Shown: piece after piece, positions 51,401 to 61,656 of the stretch
How the letters are laid out: each line of letters begins with the position of its first letter
How positions within the stretch are numbered: position 1 is the stretch's first letter
Assembly (NCBI GenBank): GCA_013399115.1
Contig: VXAA01000616.1
Coordinates: 164,605 to 228,604, forward strand
Direction: 5' to 3'
Length of the DNA: 64,000 nucleotides
From: Anseranas semipalmata
Taxonomy: Eukaryota; Chordata; Aves; Anseriformes; Anseranatidae
The notes under the pieces: model-generated
What the model saw: only the letters and a program-made list of their open reading frames with translations
Databases searched by the model: none
Told to the model about the DNA's origin: nothing
Program-made: the position numbers and the translations under genes

Positions 51401-54400
51401 GCTTGCTGTGATTATAAACAGCTTTGATTAAAAAAAAAAAAAAAAAGAAAGAAAAAAAAGAGAGAGAAAATGGTATTTCTTAAATGATTGCATGTGCAGA
51501 TCCCTTTGAATTACTTTTTTTTTTGAACAATAGTTTCATTTGAGACTGTGCCTCCATGCCCATACCTTCAACACCACTGTAGCTGAAGGCTAGATATAGG
51601 TATCCTTAAGGTATCTTGCAATTCATTTCTCCTCATTTCTTTTCAGTGTGGATTTGGGGGGAAGTTAATTTTTATGTAAAGTGACCTACAGAATTGTGTT
51701 CTTCCTTGGCTACTCGGTGTGGCTAGTGCTTCTACTTGCACTGCTGTTGTGTCGTGGTGGAGAAATATGGCCAGAACTGGGTGTGGAGGGGGGTTGGAAA
51801 ATCAAGCTGAAGGGTTGTAAGCTGCAATGTTGTAAACTATAATTGCAAAATAAAATAGCAAGCACTTTGGAAATAGGAAATTTTATCTTATTTACTCTGT
51901 GGTAATTGCTGGTACTTGAGTACAATCAGCTGCAAGCCTGCCTGTGAATGACAGCACAATTCTAGCCAGAGCAACCAAAAATAGCTCAGGATTTGAGTCA
52001 TTTTTGTCTTTTTATAATCTAATACTGTCATAAAAGGCAGTGTAACATGTAGGGAAATTGGACTTTCTTCACAGGTAGACCAGGGTAAATTGGACAATGC
52101 TGAGGGAAGGCGTACTAAGAAAGCACTGAATGTAGCTGACTTTAGCAATTCTTGCCTGGAATTATGTAGGATTAGCTCCTTTTCATTTTTTTGTTGTTGT
52201 TGTTCATTAGCCTTAATGTTTCTGCAATTAGTAGTTAAGTTCTTCTGTGCCTAGATATTTGTTGGGGTAAGGAGGCTGACAGAGGGAGGAAAGGGGAAGG
52301 AGCAATGTTCAAAACCTCACTCCCTCTCAGGAAGAATCTTAATAAGTAGAGAAGTAAAATTCTTACCTGATCTTGGTCAGAAAACTTACTGAGCACTCCC
52401 ATGCTGCTGGGCCAAGCAAATTTGGAATAGTTTGAAATTTCCTGCTTAAGCATCAGTAGATAGTGTTTTAATCTTTAGCTTGAGTTACCTCCTGTCATTG
52501 ATTGCACTCCCCACGCGCTTGTCAAGAGAGAAAGGAAGAATCATTTCTCCAATATAGGCTATAGAAGAAGGTCGTATTTTCCTGAAAGTCTCCAAGTTTC
52601 TTTTCAGGCCTCTTCCCTGGAGAGCTAAGACAGTAGTGCCAAAGCCCTGTTAGCTCCCCGGGGCTACAGTAACATTAGTAATGCAGCTCTGCAGCATCAG
52701 AAGCTTTTGCACAACTATTTTTCCTTTATTACTAACTGCAATTTTTATTTGGTGCTTGTAGGCAGTGCTGTGTCTGTGGCAGATACTGTGGCAGCAAAAT
52801 AAGTGGGCAACACAATAGATCTGCTTGTGGCTTTTTATTAATGTATTTTTTTTGAAAACCATTTTAAGGTATCCTGTATTTTGAGGACAGGCACAAAAGT
52901 CAAGCTACATTAACTTGTCAAGTGGATTAGTCATTAAACACCTTTGTGAACATTTTAATTCAGAATTAAAGTGGCTTTAATTGGATTTAGGTGATTTTGC
53001 TTCCAAAGTACGTTCAGGTAAATCAAATTAAGGTTAATTCAGTGTAAGGGCATGGGCAGGCATCCTCATTAAGGGCTACTTAGAGCAGCTGAAAACACAA
53101 CTGCCCAGCTGCTCCTCAACACCCTTCTGTTCTCATTGTGTTCCTACCGTGTTCCCACAGCTCAGCTCGCAGAAAGGGGTGCCTGCTAGCCTTGTACTGT
53201 GGTAGGTCATTTCAGATTAATTCTGCCCACCTTAATTAGCAGTTGGCTGATTGCATTGACATGCACAGGAAATGCAGTAATGTTGCACTTTGCTGACTCT
53301 GAAGTGGTGAGCATAGCCTTCGTCTGATGCTGTAACGAGTAGCTTGAAAATAACACCATAAACAGCTCCAGCTATTTGTAAATGAATGTGTGTCTAAGCC
53401 TGTAGAATATATGCTCTCAGGATGCCTTGGGGGGGCCCTTAGGGTCCTTATTAAAGGATCATAACTGTTGAGGAGCAATATTCTTATGTATACTGGAGAA
53501 TCTTTGTTATTTTAGAGACTAGCTTCCTAATTTACAGAAGAAATGTCAGGGACAGCAGACTGAATATAGATAGGAATAGCAAGCCAGCTAATAATTACAG
53601 CTACAGCATCTTTGGAAGAACAAAAGAGATCCCATAAACTACAATCCCACAATTCAAGATTGGGGTTGTTTGTTAAAGAACAGGTCTCTTAAAGGAGAGG
53701 GATTTGCATCCCAAATAAGCAAGTGTCAATACTAAAGTAAAGACAGGAGATGAGTTCACTTAAGTGTAACATCTGTGAATGAGGTATGTAGATGAAGCAG
53801 AAAATAATGAAAGTTTTGACACTTCTATCATGCTTGTCTTGAAGGTGTTTCACTGATTAAAAAAAAAAATTAACGCAATCTCAAAGAATACAGAGTAAAT
53901 TTGATCATACTATATCCAGCTGTGACCACGTAATCTTCCATTTACCAAGCAGTATTAGGCTAAATGAAGACCCAGGTGACAGCTCTCCAAGAAACACTGA
54001 AGTGCTCCTGAAGGTGTCACTGATATAATGACCCAGCTTTTATGGCTCCTGCTTCCTCTCTGATAAATGCTCGCTAGATATTAATTGCCCCTCCTGTGAT
54101 GGCAATGAATATAATTCAGTTGTGATGATGAATACAGTTCCAGTAATCCAAATGATGTTCATTTTCCTACTTTTTTTCTTGACAGGAAGCCTCTTATTTG
54201 CCAGATATTGACACATTGCCTAGACCAGACAGTATGAAAAATGAGGTGCTGCTTATGACAATTTGGCTGTCAAGTTGCGGCCAGGTACCTACAGATCAGT
54301 GCAGTGGGCAGGTGCCTAACACAGTTCTGAGAGCAGCCAGCATCTACAATGCCCTTGTGACGTGGCTTCTATCTCTGGTGAGTATGTGCAGTGACTGCAC

Positions 54401-57400
54401 AAAAGAAGGTTCTGCTTGATTAAGGGTGTGCTTTTCCCTCCAGTGAATAGATTCTTGAAATCGCCTTCTTCCAACAGCTACAAAGCAGTGGCCAAACAAA
54501 GGGGAAATTATGCCCTAACTTGTCTTAAAATAAGTAAACGGAAGTCTTGCTGGATTGTGCTTGTAGCTTACAAAGAACATGGCACAGAAAATAAAAATAA
54601 ATGGTGAGCCAGACTCAAAGTAATCAAAAGCGACTAGTGAAAGCACACGGCTAAGTATTATACTTAATACATATTATATATTATGTCCTCAGCAAAACAA
54701 AGACATTTCTGTCCATTCTTTTTTCTTACCACTTCTAATTAAGAATGGAACCTTCCTGATAGTCAAGGGGGCTGTAAACAAGTGATGGTCTGTTTCATCT
54801 TAATTGTCCTTTGTATCACACCTTCTCCTCTCTAAAGAACCCCCCTTTTCCTCACTCTTCCCTTTTCCTCTGGGGAAAACGGGCAATATTTTTTTTCATT
54901 TTTTTTTTCTTCCCCACTTGCATGTAGGCCTCCTTATTTTCCCTCGTTAAAGACCTTGTCATACCTATCCATGCACTCAAGGTGAATTTCACTGTGAGTG
55001 GACAGCATGCACAAGGCTTTTAAATCACTTAAGTTCCACTTAAGCAGTATTAATTGTTAATGATGTTCACACTTCCATTAAAACGTTGCTAACGTTCTGT
55101 AATGTTAGTTCAATGCTAATGAAAATTGCCACTTGAACAACCCCAGAGTCTGTATCTTCCATTCAGAAAATAGTTAGCTCATGAACAGCTGCAGTGTGAG
55201 CTTTCTTCCCTTTATTCCCACTTAAAAATCTTGAGCTCTGACTTGCAGCAGCTCCCTCCAAGCCTGAAAGGGCATCTCGGCTTCCAGGGCTCAGTGTTGT
55301 TCTACTGAGAGGGTCAAATGCTGTGATGGACTTTGTGCCCAATACAAGCCGGGGTGAAAGCCACAAATTGATTTCAAACAGGTTCCCAAACAGCTGTTAG
55401 ATAGCAATGAAAAAAGTCTGCATTTCTTTAATGAAGGAAAAGTTGAAGCATTTTAGACCAAATTCTCATCTGGTGATTCTCTGGCTTCCTGGTATGTGTA
55501 AATTGCCATATCTTTAATGATTTCCTTGAAGATATGCTGATTCTACCAGTGGAGAACATGGTCTTCCAAACGTGAGCTTTCCCCAGTAGCAGAACTACTA
55601 CAGAAATTCCCATGTGAAAGCAGTATTCAAAGCAGTCAAGGACTTGCTAGTGCTGTTCCAAGTGATCCAACTGACCTACGCAACAGTTCAAAAATGCACT
55701 GTAAATAGTTATGCTTAATGTATGCAGTGAATAGCAGAGCTGTTAATGCATCTAGAGATCATGGTGATGGTATAAACCATGAGAAAAGGCTTAAGTGGTT
55801 TCTGTATTCACCAGAACCCTGGGAAGGAATTAGTCCTGTAATTCAAACTTGTCTGTCTCTTCATCTAGTACATGATCTGGTTCAGGGAGCAGCCTCACAT
55901 GGCTGCTGTTCTTTCTTGTGGCTTTGTTTGCCTGTGCCTGACTTTCCCATAGTCCTCTGCCCTCTTTCACCTGCTGCCTAGGTTTTGGGATGCTTTGCAG
56001 CACTACAGTGTCTTCCCAAGATGTTTCAGGTATATTTTCTGTCTTTTTTCTACCCAGTGGTAAGGTTTCTCATGTATTCCGTTGCTAAAATGCATCCCGT
56101 TTCAGCCTCATTTTGGGCAGCCTTATGAGCCAATGAGTGGTGTTACCTGCTGGAATCCTGTCTCTGGAAGGAAACTGATAGTCACGATGAAAGATGCCCA
56201 ATGTTCATCCTGGGGTTGGCAGAACTTCCTTTTTATCCTCCTTGTTTTAGATCAGATATATATATTGGCAAATAGAATGCCTCCCACACAGGTACACCAT
56301 GAAAAAATCCATCAAAAAAGAAATCGTCTCAAGTCTAACTACAAGGTGGATTCACTGGATAGAGATTGGGGGTTTGGCTATTAGAGATCACTAATAGGGA
56401 AGATGAAGGCTTATTGAAGACACCTGCACTAGCTCCTCAGAATGACATAATCACTTGGCATTGATTTTTGAACTGAGGTTGGATTGATCTCATTATCATC
56501 AATAAAGGCAGCATGCAGTGCTGCTGTGACACAAATGTGCGGTGTTAACAGGGACTGTTCTCATTTCTTGCTAGACTGGGGAACAAATGTAGGTTCTTGC
56601 TTTCACATAGTGAAACTGGTGGAAGTCAGAGCTTGCAAGTTACGAGAGTCCTCACTGGGAAAATAAATCCTATGACTTATCAAAACCTACATGTTATTCC
56701 TATTTAATTTGGTCTTTATTGATTTTTCTACTGGCTAAACCACAGCTAATCCACTAATCAAGTGAGAGTGTTCCCTGGGTTATTGTACATTATGTGGCTC
56801 TACTTGAAAGCAACAGAGTGAGATAAGGGGTTACCTCAGTCTCCGAATACAACCATCTAAAGAATGAAATTATGTTCAAATGGATTTACAGGTGCCTCCT
56901 GTGAAAATTAAAGGTGGACCCAAAGCTCCATTTCAGGTGGTAGGGCTACAGCAGGCCTGGCAGGAGGATGGATTGGCCCTATATGCTTGTCTAATGCCAA
57001 CAGATGAATCTCCAGCCCAAAACAGCACCAAGATCCAGAAGATTAAAGTAAGTAGCAGCCTTTACACTTGCTAGTCATACAGAACTGCCATAGGCAGTTA
57101 CCACTATTTTTTATTAGACACCAGGCTTGGGTATGCCAATTCAAGCTCAAATTTCAGTGAGCCAGGATAGAAAAGCAAAAGTGCTGCTCTAAATTAGAGT
57201 GGGGGAACAGCCCAGTACTGCGTGAACTGAAAGGCTGCTTACAGCTAATTGCCAACTCAAGCTGTCCTCAGTTATGCTGAATTTAGATTGTGCAGATGAG
57301 AAACCAGCTCTATATGGCAAAGTCTTTTGTCTCTGCTTCTCATTAGCTGTTAATATATTTTTGGTGGCTGTAACCTCACAGCACAGAGACTTGACTGGAT

Positions 57401-60400
57401 TCGGAGGAGACATGCTTGGCATGTATTATGTTTTGTGCTGTTATATTTTAACCATGTGAAGAGCGTGATCTATGAGAGGGAATATTGTCTTGCTGTTTGG
57501 CTACCAGGAGTCAGGGTCCAGAGATAGGACCTGAGACTCTGTTCCTTCAACTCTGCTAGACTACAGAGTCTGTGCTGCGCAACAAAACTCCAAGCTGAAA
57601 GGTCTAGCACACAAGCTGAAAATCTAGCATGTGTAGGTGGCACAGTGTAATGTAAAGCATGATATGAGCTCGTGTCCTGAAAACAGCAGAGCTATGAAAT
57701 AGCAGCTCTGGGCCCTACTTTGTTCTGTCTTTTAACAGAGCTAATTTGAAACAGATTGCATCAAGATGCTCAGAGTATCACCTGTTTTGTTTTCCTTTTT
57801 GGAGACAGCTTGTTAGGTGTTACCCTGAGACCTACTGTGGCCTTGCTACTCTTGCCTGGTATAGATACTTATATCTACCTATGCCATATAGTCGACTCTT
57901 GCAGGAAAATGTTCCCAGGCATGTCTGGGGAACAGTGATCCTCGTGTACCTGAGATCTCCTGCGGGTCACTACTTGAATAATGATCCTGTTACTGTCTAA
58001 CCTTAGCTGAGACACTGGCCCTGTGCTCTGTTGGGTATGGTGAGTATCTCCCAGGTGGCTCAAAGCAACTTTTGTAGGGCTTGCTTTGGGTTTGGAAAGC
58101 TGGGGGTGGATTTTCTACTCCTCTGAATGTTTGCCTGCCTCACCCAAGCAGCTGCACTGTCTCGGCATCCTTCCTTACTGGCTGGTAATGTTTACAGGAA
58201 TGTGATGATGGATGTACTAATTCTTGCCACTTCCTCTATGCTGAAAAGATCCCATAGGATCCAATAGTAGGTGGTCTTGGGGTGGCCCCCAGGTATCTAA
58301 GTCACACCTCCTGGACACACTATGTGAAGCTTAAATGGAAGAGGAGGTGTAAACGTGGCTTAAAACCTACTTAAGCTTCCCTTGCTCAGCTGCAGCAAGC
58401 ATTCTTTGCCTGCAGCTGCCTGTCTGTGAGCAGTAAAGATTGAATTTCCCATGATGTGTCATAAAGCCTGGAGTACGACAGCTGTGGCTCCAGTGCTTGC
58501 GCACGTAAATGATTGATGCTGGCAAAAAATGTCATGATTAAAACATTACTCAAAAAAAAACAACAACCCCAAAACAATAAGCAGCCTTTCTGCTAGTGTT
58601 TGGGCATCTGTCGGCAGAAGCAGCAGGGCTAATGAGACTAAGCAGCCTGCTAGGCTGGACAAGGGCTTAGCGTTGATTTCTGTCAAAGGTGACTGAATTC
58701 AAGATGTTTTCTATGAAACTAAGAAAATGGAGGATCAGGGACTGACCTGCCTTCTGTCCATTTGCCTTGTTGCTCTCTGCTGATCTCAGATGAGGAGTTG
58801 ACCAAAGCATCAGGATTGTTGAGCACTGAGTATGCTCAAAACATGTATCTGGTGTCAAGTAATTGAATGGACTTTTGAAGCTGCAAGCTCAGGCTGCTCT
58901 GAAGATTTGGTTGGAGCTGGGAAGGATTATATCATAGGCTGTCAGAATGAGCCTTGTGGAGTTTCCAGTCTACATATAAATTGTAAATGTATTTTGCTGC
59001 CCCATTTACAGTCACTGATGTTGCTGTTGAGTTCAGCTAGTATGCACGGAAGTGAACATGCAAGGCATTTGGATGGTGTTGCTCAGAGCAAGACTAAGTA
59101 TAACTGAGGTTTCCTCTTATTAGAGGCTCTACCATATGTCATAGTGATAACAATGACTTTTGTCAGTTTTGCTTTCTTGAGGCATTTGTAATGCTGCTGC
59201 TCTTTCCCCAACAGAGATTTAAGCTGATAGGAACAACAAAAGTCTTTCAGAAATGTCAGCCACAGCAGGGATGAGGAAAACAACAGCAACTAGTCCTGTC
59301 TCCCCATTCCTCCCCATGAGCAGCTTCAGATATTGTTGGAGAGAAATGTGGTAGATTTTACTTTTCACACTGAAGTCTTCAGTCTTGTGCTGTAGAGCTA
59401 ATGTGCAATATTTTAATGGTTGAATCGGGTAACAAAGTTCTTCTGTTGTGGCACTTACTGATTCTTGTTCTGGTTGTCTGCTATGGGCACAGTAAGAACC
59501 AGTTACCAGGGCTTACCTTCAAAATATGGAAATCCAGGAAAAATAACTGTGTTCTCAGGGCATTCTTATCATTATTGTACTGACTACAAGAATGACTACA
59601 AGAATGTAGGAAAATTTTAGTTACATTTTTTATATTATGTAGAAAGGCATACCAAGTAGTGTAAATTTTAACCAACAGCATTATGACAACTGCTATTTTA
59701 ATGTTTTTGAAGTGTAGAGTGCAGAGTCCATTTTCAGTGCCAAAGATGGCTGTGCACAGACTACACAACATGCTAGGTATAGATTTTTGCCTGTTTGATG
59801 CTAGAAAGGAAGCGCCCATCTTTGTGTATCTGCACTTGTGTGTCATGATGGCAGCAAAATCACAGTTGTCCATGGATTTTCTTCACTGTCATCTATGTCT
59901 TTCATATGGTTATGAATATTATAAGGGTTTCTTGAGGAAAAAGCTCCTGTCCTTAGCAGATCAACTTTTGGCTTATTCAATTATGGCGACATCTGTTCCT
60001 GTATCAAGGGGTTCTGCAATGTTTTATCCCATTGCTGTTACTTTTTGGGGTTTTAGTTTTGCTTGATTTATTTCAGTCCTCCTTCCAAACAACTGAGTAA
60101 AGTGAGAAAAAAACTGAATATTCCTGCAAGGTTTTGGTTTCTCGGGTTGTTAGAACAAATGCTTATACACTCACCTCTTGTAATTTCTGCATGCAGATCG
60201 ACAAGCTGCATTTACAGGCATGTCTGATAGGAATTAGATTTGTACAGAATATGCTTCCTAAGAATCTACTCAGCATTCCCAATTAGGCACACTAGCACCA
60301 CGCAGAGCAGCGTGGTTCTTCTCTGTACACTTCAATCACTTAACAGTTCTGTGGTGCTTCAGAAGAGCTCACGATCTCCGTCATTAGATTTGGGGCTTTT

Positions 60401-61656
60401 TTGCAGACCTTTACTGCTTGAGCTCTAATTTGTAGGTGCTGTAATAGATGATGTGGAGAAGATGTTTTGCATAATTGCTGATTCTGTTCATTTCTGATTG
60501 GGTCTCATTGAGGTCACCAGTTCTGTTCTCTGAAAATCCTACTAATTAACAACGAACTTGAAAGAACAAAGGGCTTAGAGAGGAGGTTAAATGATGGAAA
60601 AATGTAATTTAGCAGTGCAGTGTTCAAAATTAATGTATCAATATTAATATTAGTATCAATCTTTAAAAATCCTGAAATTAATAAATATTTTCAGTTTTAT
60701 CCCTACGAGACACTTTGCAAATTAATGTTTCATTATATCAGACTGTTTTATAGCCCTGTTTATGGCATTTTCTCCCTCTTCAAGTGTTGTATGTAATGTG
60801 CTTCAGAGTAATATTTGCGGGCTGTCGGATGTCATGAGCCAGTTATTTTATACCAGTGTCTGGCTACCAACTGATGATTGCTATTAACTCTCCAGTTATC
60901 ATCCCTGATGGAGTTTCATAGCTGAGCAGTCCAAGTGTCTCAAGGACTATGGTGGAAGGGCAGTGCTGCCAATCTTCCCACTGCCTTTACCAAAGGGGTC
61001 TTTGAGGCAAGTCCGCGTGGAAGCATGTCCCCAGGTCACGGTGTGAGCTGTTCCACGCAGTCAGCTGGCTGACTGTTGCAGACAGCATCTGCTCTCAAGT
61101 CCCGTCTCCTGTGTCCGAAACAGAGACACTATTGGGACCTTCAGTTCTGTCTTTGGACCTGGAAGTGGAGACTTCACAGGGTGACAGCAGGATCGTGGGA
61201 GGAGTGTACTTGCCATGGGTAAAGGGGCAAGTTTAGAAGCTCTGGTTGCGGGGGTGCAGGTTGTGGTGGTTTGGGAGGCTGAGAGGTGTTAAATTAGGGT
61301 TTTGGTTTGGAGGCACTGAAGTGCAGTTTTATGGCAGATGCATGAAGCATGAGGTTGGGATTGTTGCAGGTGGAAAGAGCTGCTACAGGTACACAGTGCA
61401 GCAAGGAACAGGGAGCTGCTGTGGCTATCATCAATGCATTTTAATTGTTGACTTTTTGCAGACTAAAGAAGATCTACAAGGACTATCCATATTTTACCGG
61501 AGGATTTCTGAATTTCTATCCTGTACGTGGCTTCCAGATGTTATCTGGTGGAGACCAGAACTGTTCAATTGCTTCCAAAACCAGCTATATCCACTTGTTC
61601 CTGAAATTCCCTCTGTCCTGCTGAGTTGCATCACTACTGTTAATCCTGATCCTCAG
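24415..61656 (+). CDS. DNAAF8: Dynein axonemal assembly factor 8 (C16orf71/DAAP1), 3' end beyond window
   Basis: Exons: 24415-24561, 27293-27406, 28231-28725, 31779-31875, 32274-32415, 33394-33537, 34359-34424, 37181-37546, then 39406-39565, 54186-54377, 56892-57047 and 61462-61656. All phases agree, giving 758 residues so far with no stop. Matches to human DNAAF8 as I recall it, in order: AILAAVKDQLPSLDSD (human AILKAVKDQLPSLDSD) at about 31-46; EELFIFHREQPNLIPDLSEEL at about 56-76; a KERRKLIKTKIL block near 200; TWDLEKILEEL near 257; TVYIDLRD (human TIFIDLR) near 355; an acidic STEEEE stretch; NCSGKSLLLQQLR (human TCTGKSQLLQQLR) near 405. The protein is cytoplasmic and works in axonemal dynein assembly (DynAP condensates). 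The start is chosen by MAS plus the conserved block after it. Human ends at about 520 residues, equal to the end of the eighth exon here. Confidence 0.88.
26554..26960 (+). repeat. Unclassified interspersed repeat with TATA-like and CCAAT-like boxes, copy 1
   Basis: This GC-richer block lies in DNAAF8 intron 1. It carries attgg (inverted CCAAT) at 26620-26624, TATTTAAA at 26636-26643, and 100 bases later the block aactgatttcttggctt at 26736-26752. A related layout occurs on the opposite strand at 42.4-43.0 kb. LTR-like organisation is possible. No terminal TG/CA borders or target duplication were found. Borders are approximate. Confidence 0.4.
28726..31778 (+). other. DNAAF8 intron 3; no gene seen
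   Basis: A 3.05 kb intron between the large third exon and exon 31779-31875. Sequence is AT-rich without recognisable coding pattern, RNA gene or well-preserved repeat. Confidence 0.5.
34425..37180 (+). other. DNAAF8 intron 7 with a short CR1 remnant
   Basis: A 2.76 kb intron. Apart from the CR1 tail near 36.13 kb no gene is evident. An ancient amniote-repeat-like stretch (gtgtaaatctggagtgatgg) sits near 35.36 kb but is too short to assign. Confidence 0.45.
36129..36300 (-). mobile_element. CR1-type LINE 3' tail, minus orientation
   Basis: The plus strand begins cagaatcatagaat, then ttggaagggatccacaagg and tcattgaatccaactcctgc. This is the reverse complement of the CR1 3' tail with its ATTCTATG-type terminal repeat. 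The copy is short and 5'-truncated, inside DNAAF8 intron 7. Confidence 0.85.
37877..38235 (-). mobile_element. Diverged CR1-type LINE fragment, minus orientation
   Basis: It opens with catcatagaaaatgtcaggaa and runs to a block close to the CR1 signature ATGTCTCCCCT...CTGAACAAA (atgtgccatgtctccccttg, then ttcccctgaacaaagcaatt). It is more diverged than the other copies. It lies in the intron after the last human-matching DNAAF8 exon. Confidence 0.75.
39406..61656 (+). CDS. DNAAF8: C-terminal extension exons joined in frame to DNAAF8
   Basis: Four exons follow the last human-matching exon: 39406-39565 (charged, Lys/Glu/Gln-rich, coiled-coil-prone), 54186-54377, 56892-57047 and 61462-61656. The first is phase 2 on entry, taking up the AG left by exon 37181-37546. 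The other three are exactly 64, 52 and 65 codons, phase 0 at both ends. Each has a clear acceptor and a GT donor. Protein pieces look globular (VLLMTIWLSSCGQV, IYNALVTWLLSL, FQVVGLQQAWQEDGLALYAC, WLPDVIWWRPELFNCF, PSVLLSCITTVNPDPQ). I do not recognise a named domain. They could be a long DNAAF8 form lost or unannotated in human, or a separate downstream gene. The phase match favours one protein. Confidence 0.65.
42440..43020 (-). repeat. Unclassified interspersed repeat, copy 2 (opposite orientation)
   Basis: Purine/G-rich on the plus strand and unlike its AT-rich flanks. It contains three copies of gtccagtga (42591, 42678, 42709). Read on the minus strand it has CATTTAAGCC (42866-42875) and, 103 bases later, AACTGATTTGGCTT (42759-42772). 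That order and spacing match the copy at 26.6-26.75 kb. No coding capacity is recognised. Borders are approximate. Confidence 0.4.
47450..48518. repeat. 69-base imperfect inverted repeats enclosing about 0.93 kb
   Basis: The left arm is 47450-47518 and the right arm 48450-48518, in inverted orientation. By eye, 59 of 69 positions match without gaps. The outer 15 bases (TATTTAAAGCCAGCT) and the inner 31 bases match perfectly, and the middle 23 are diverged. The 0.93 kb between them shows no transposase frame that I recognise. It could be a non-autonomous DNA-transposon remnant, or two inverted copies of one old short repeat. Confidence 0.75.
51428..51470 (+). repeat. A-rich low-complexity tract
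   Basis: A run of about 18 A is followed by a mixed A/G purine stretch. It lies in the large DNAAF8 intron. It could be a retroposon tail, but no upstream element is recognisable. Confidence 0.8.
54378..56891 (+). other. DNAAF8 intron 10; no gene seen
   Basis: A 2.5 kb intron between extension exons. The part at about 54.93-55.14 kb is AT-rich with repeated TTAAT/ATTAA cores and resembles conserved non-coding DNA. No repeat or RNA gene is recognised. Confidence 0.4.
57048..61461 (+). other. DNAAF8 intron 11; no gene seen
   Basis: A 4.4 kb intron. It has two small imperfect duplications: a 20-base unit twice near 57.59-57.63 kb (caagctgaaa..tctagca), and tgactacaagaa twice near 59.58 kb. The frame at 59683-60066 is open for 127 codons but lacks flanking splice context that fits DNAAF8 phase 0. 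Confidence 0.4.

Larger units (their letters stand above)
39566..54185 (+). other. 14.6 kb DNAAF8 intron; no exon recognised
   Basis: This is by far the largest intron in the window. Open frames of 60-130 codons occur (for example at 41223-41621 minus and 49275-49583 plus), but none combines splice sites, phase and protein-like composition. It holds the G-rich repeat at 42.4-43.0 kb, the inverted-repeat pair at 47.45-48.52 kb, a poly(A) stretch near 51.43 kb and AT-rich blocks with TAAT cores. A small exon could have been missed. Confidence 0.45.

Noticed and set aside
59481..60066. Overlapping 127- and 130-codon frames on opposite strands
   Set aside because: Neither has splice sites matching DNAAF8 phase nor recognisable protein content.
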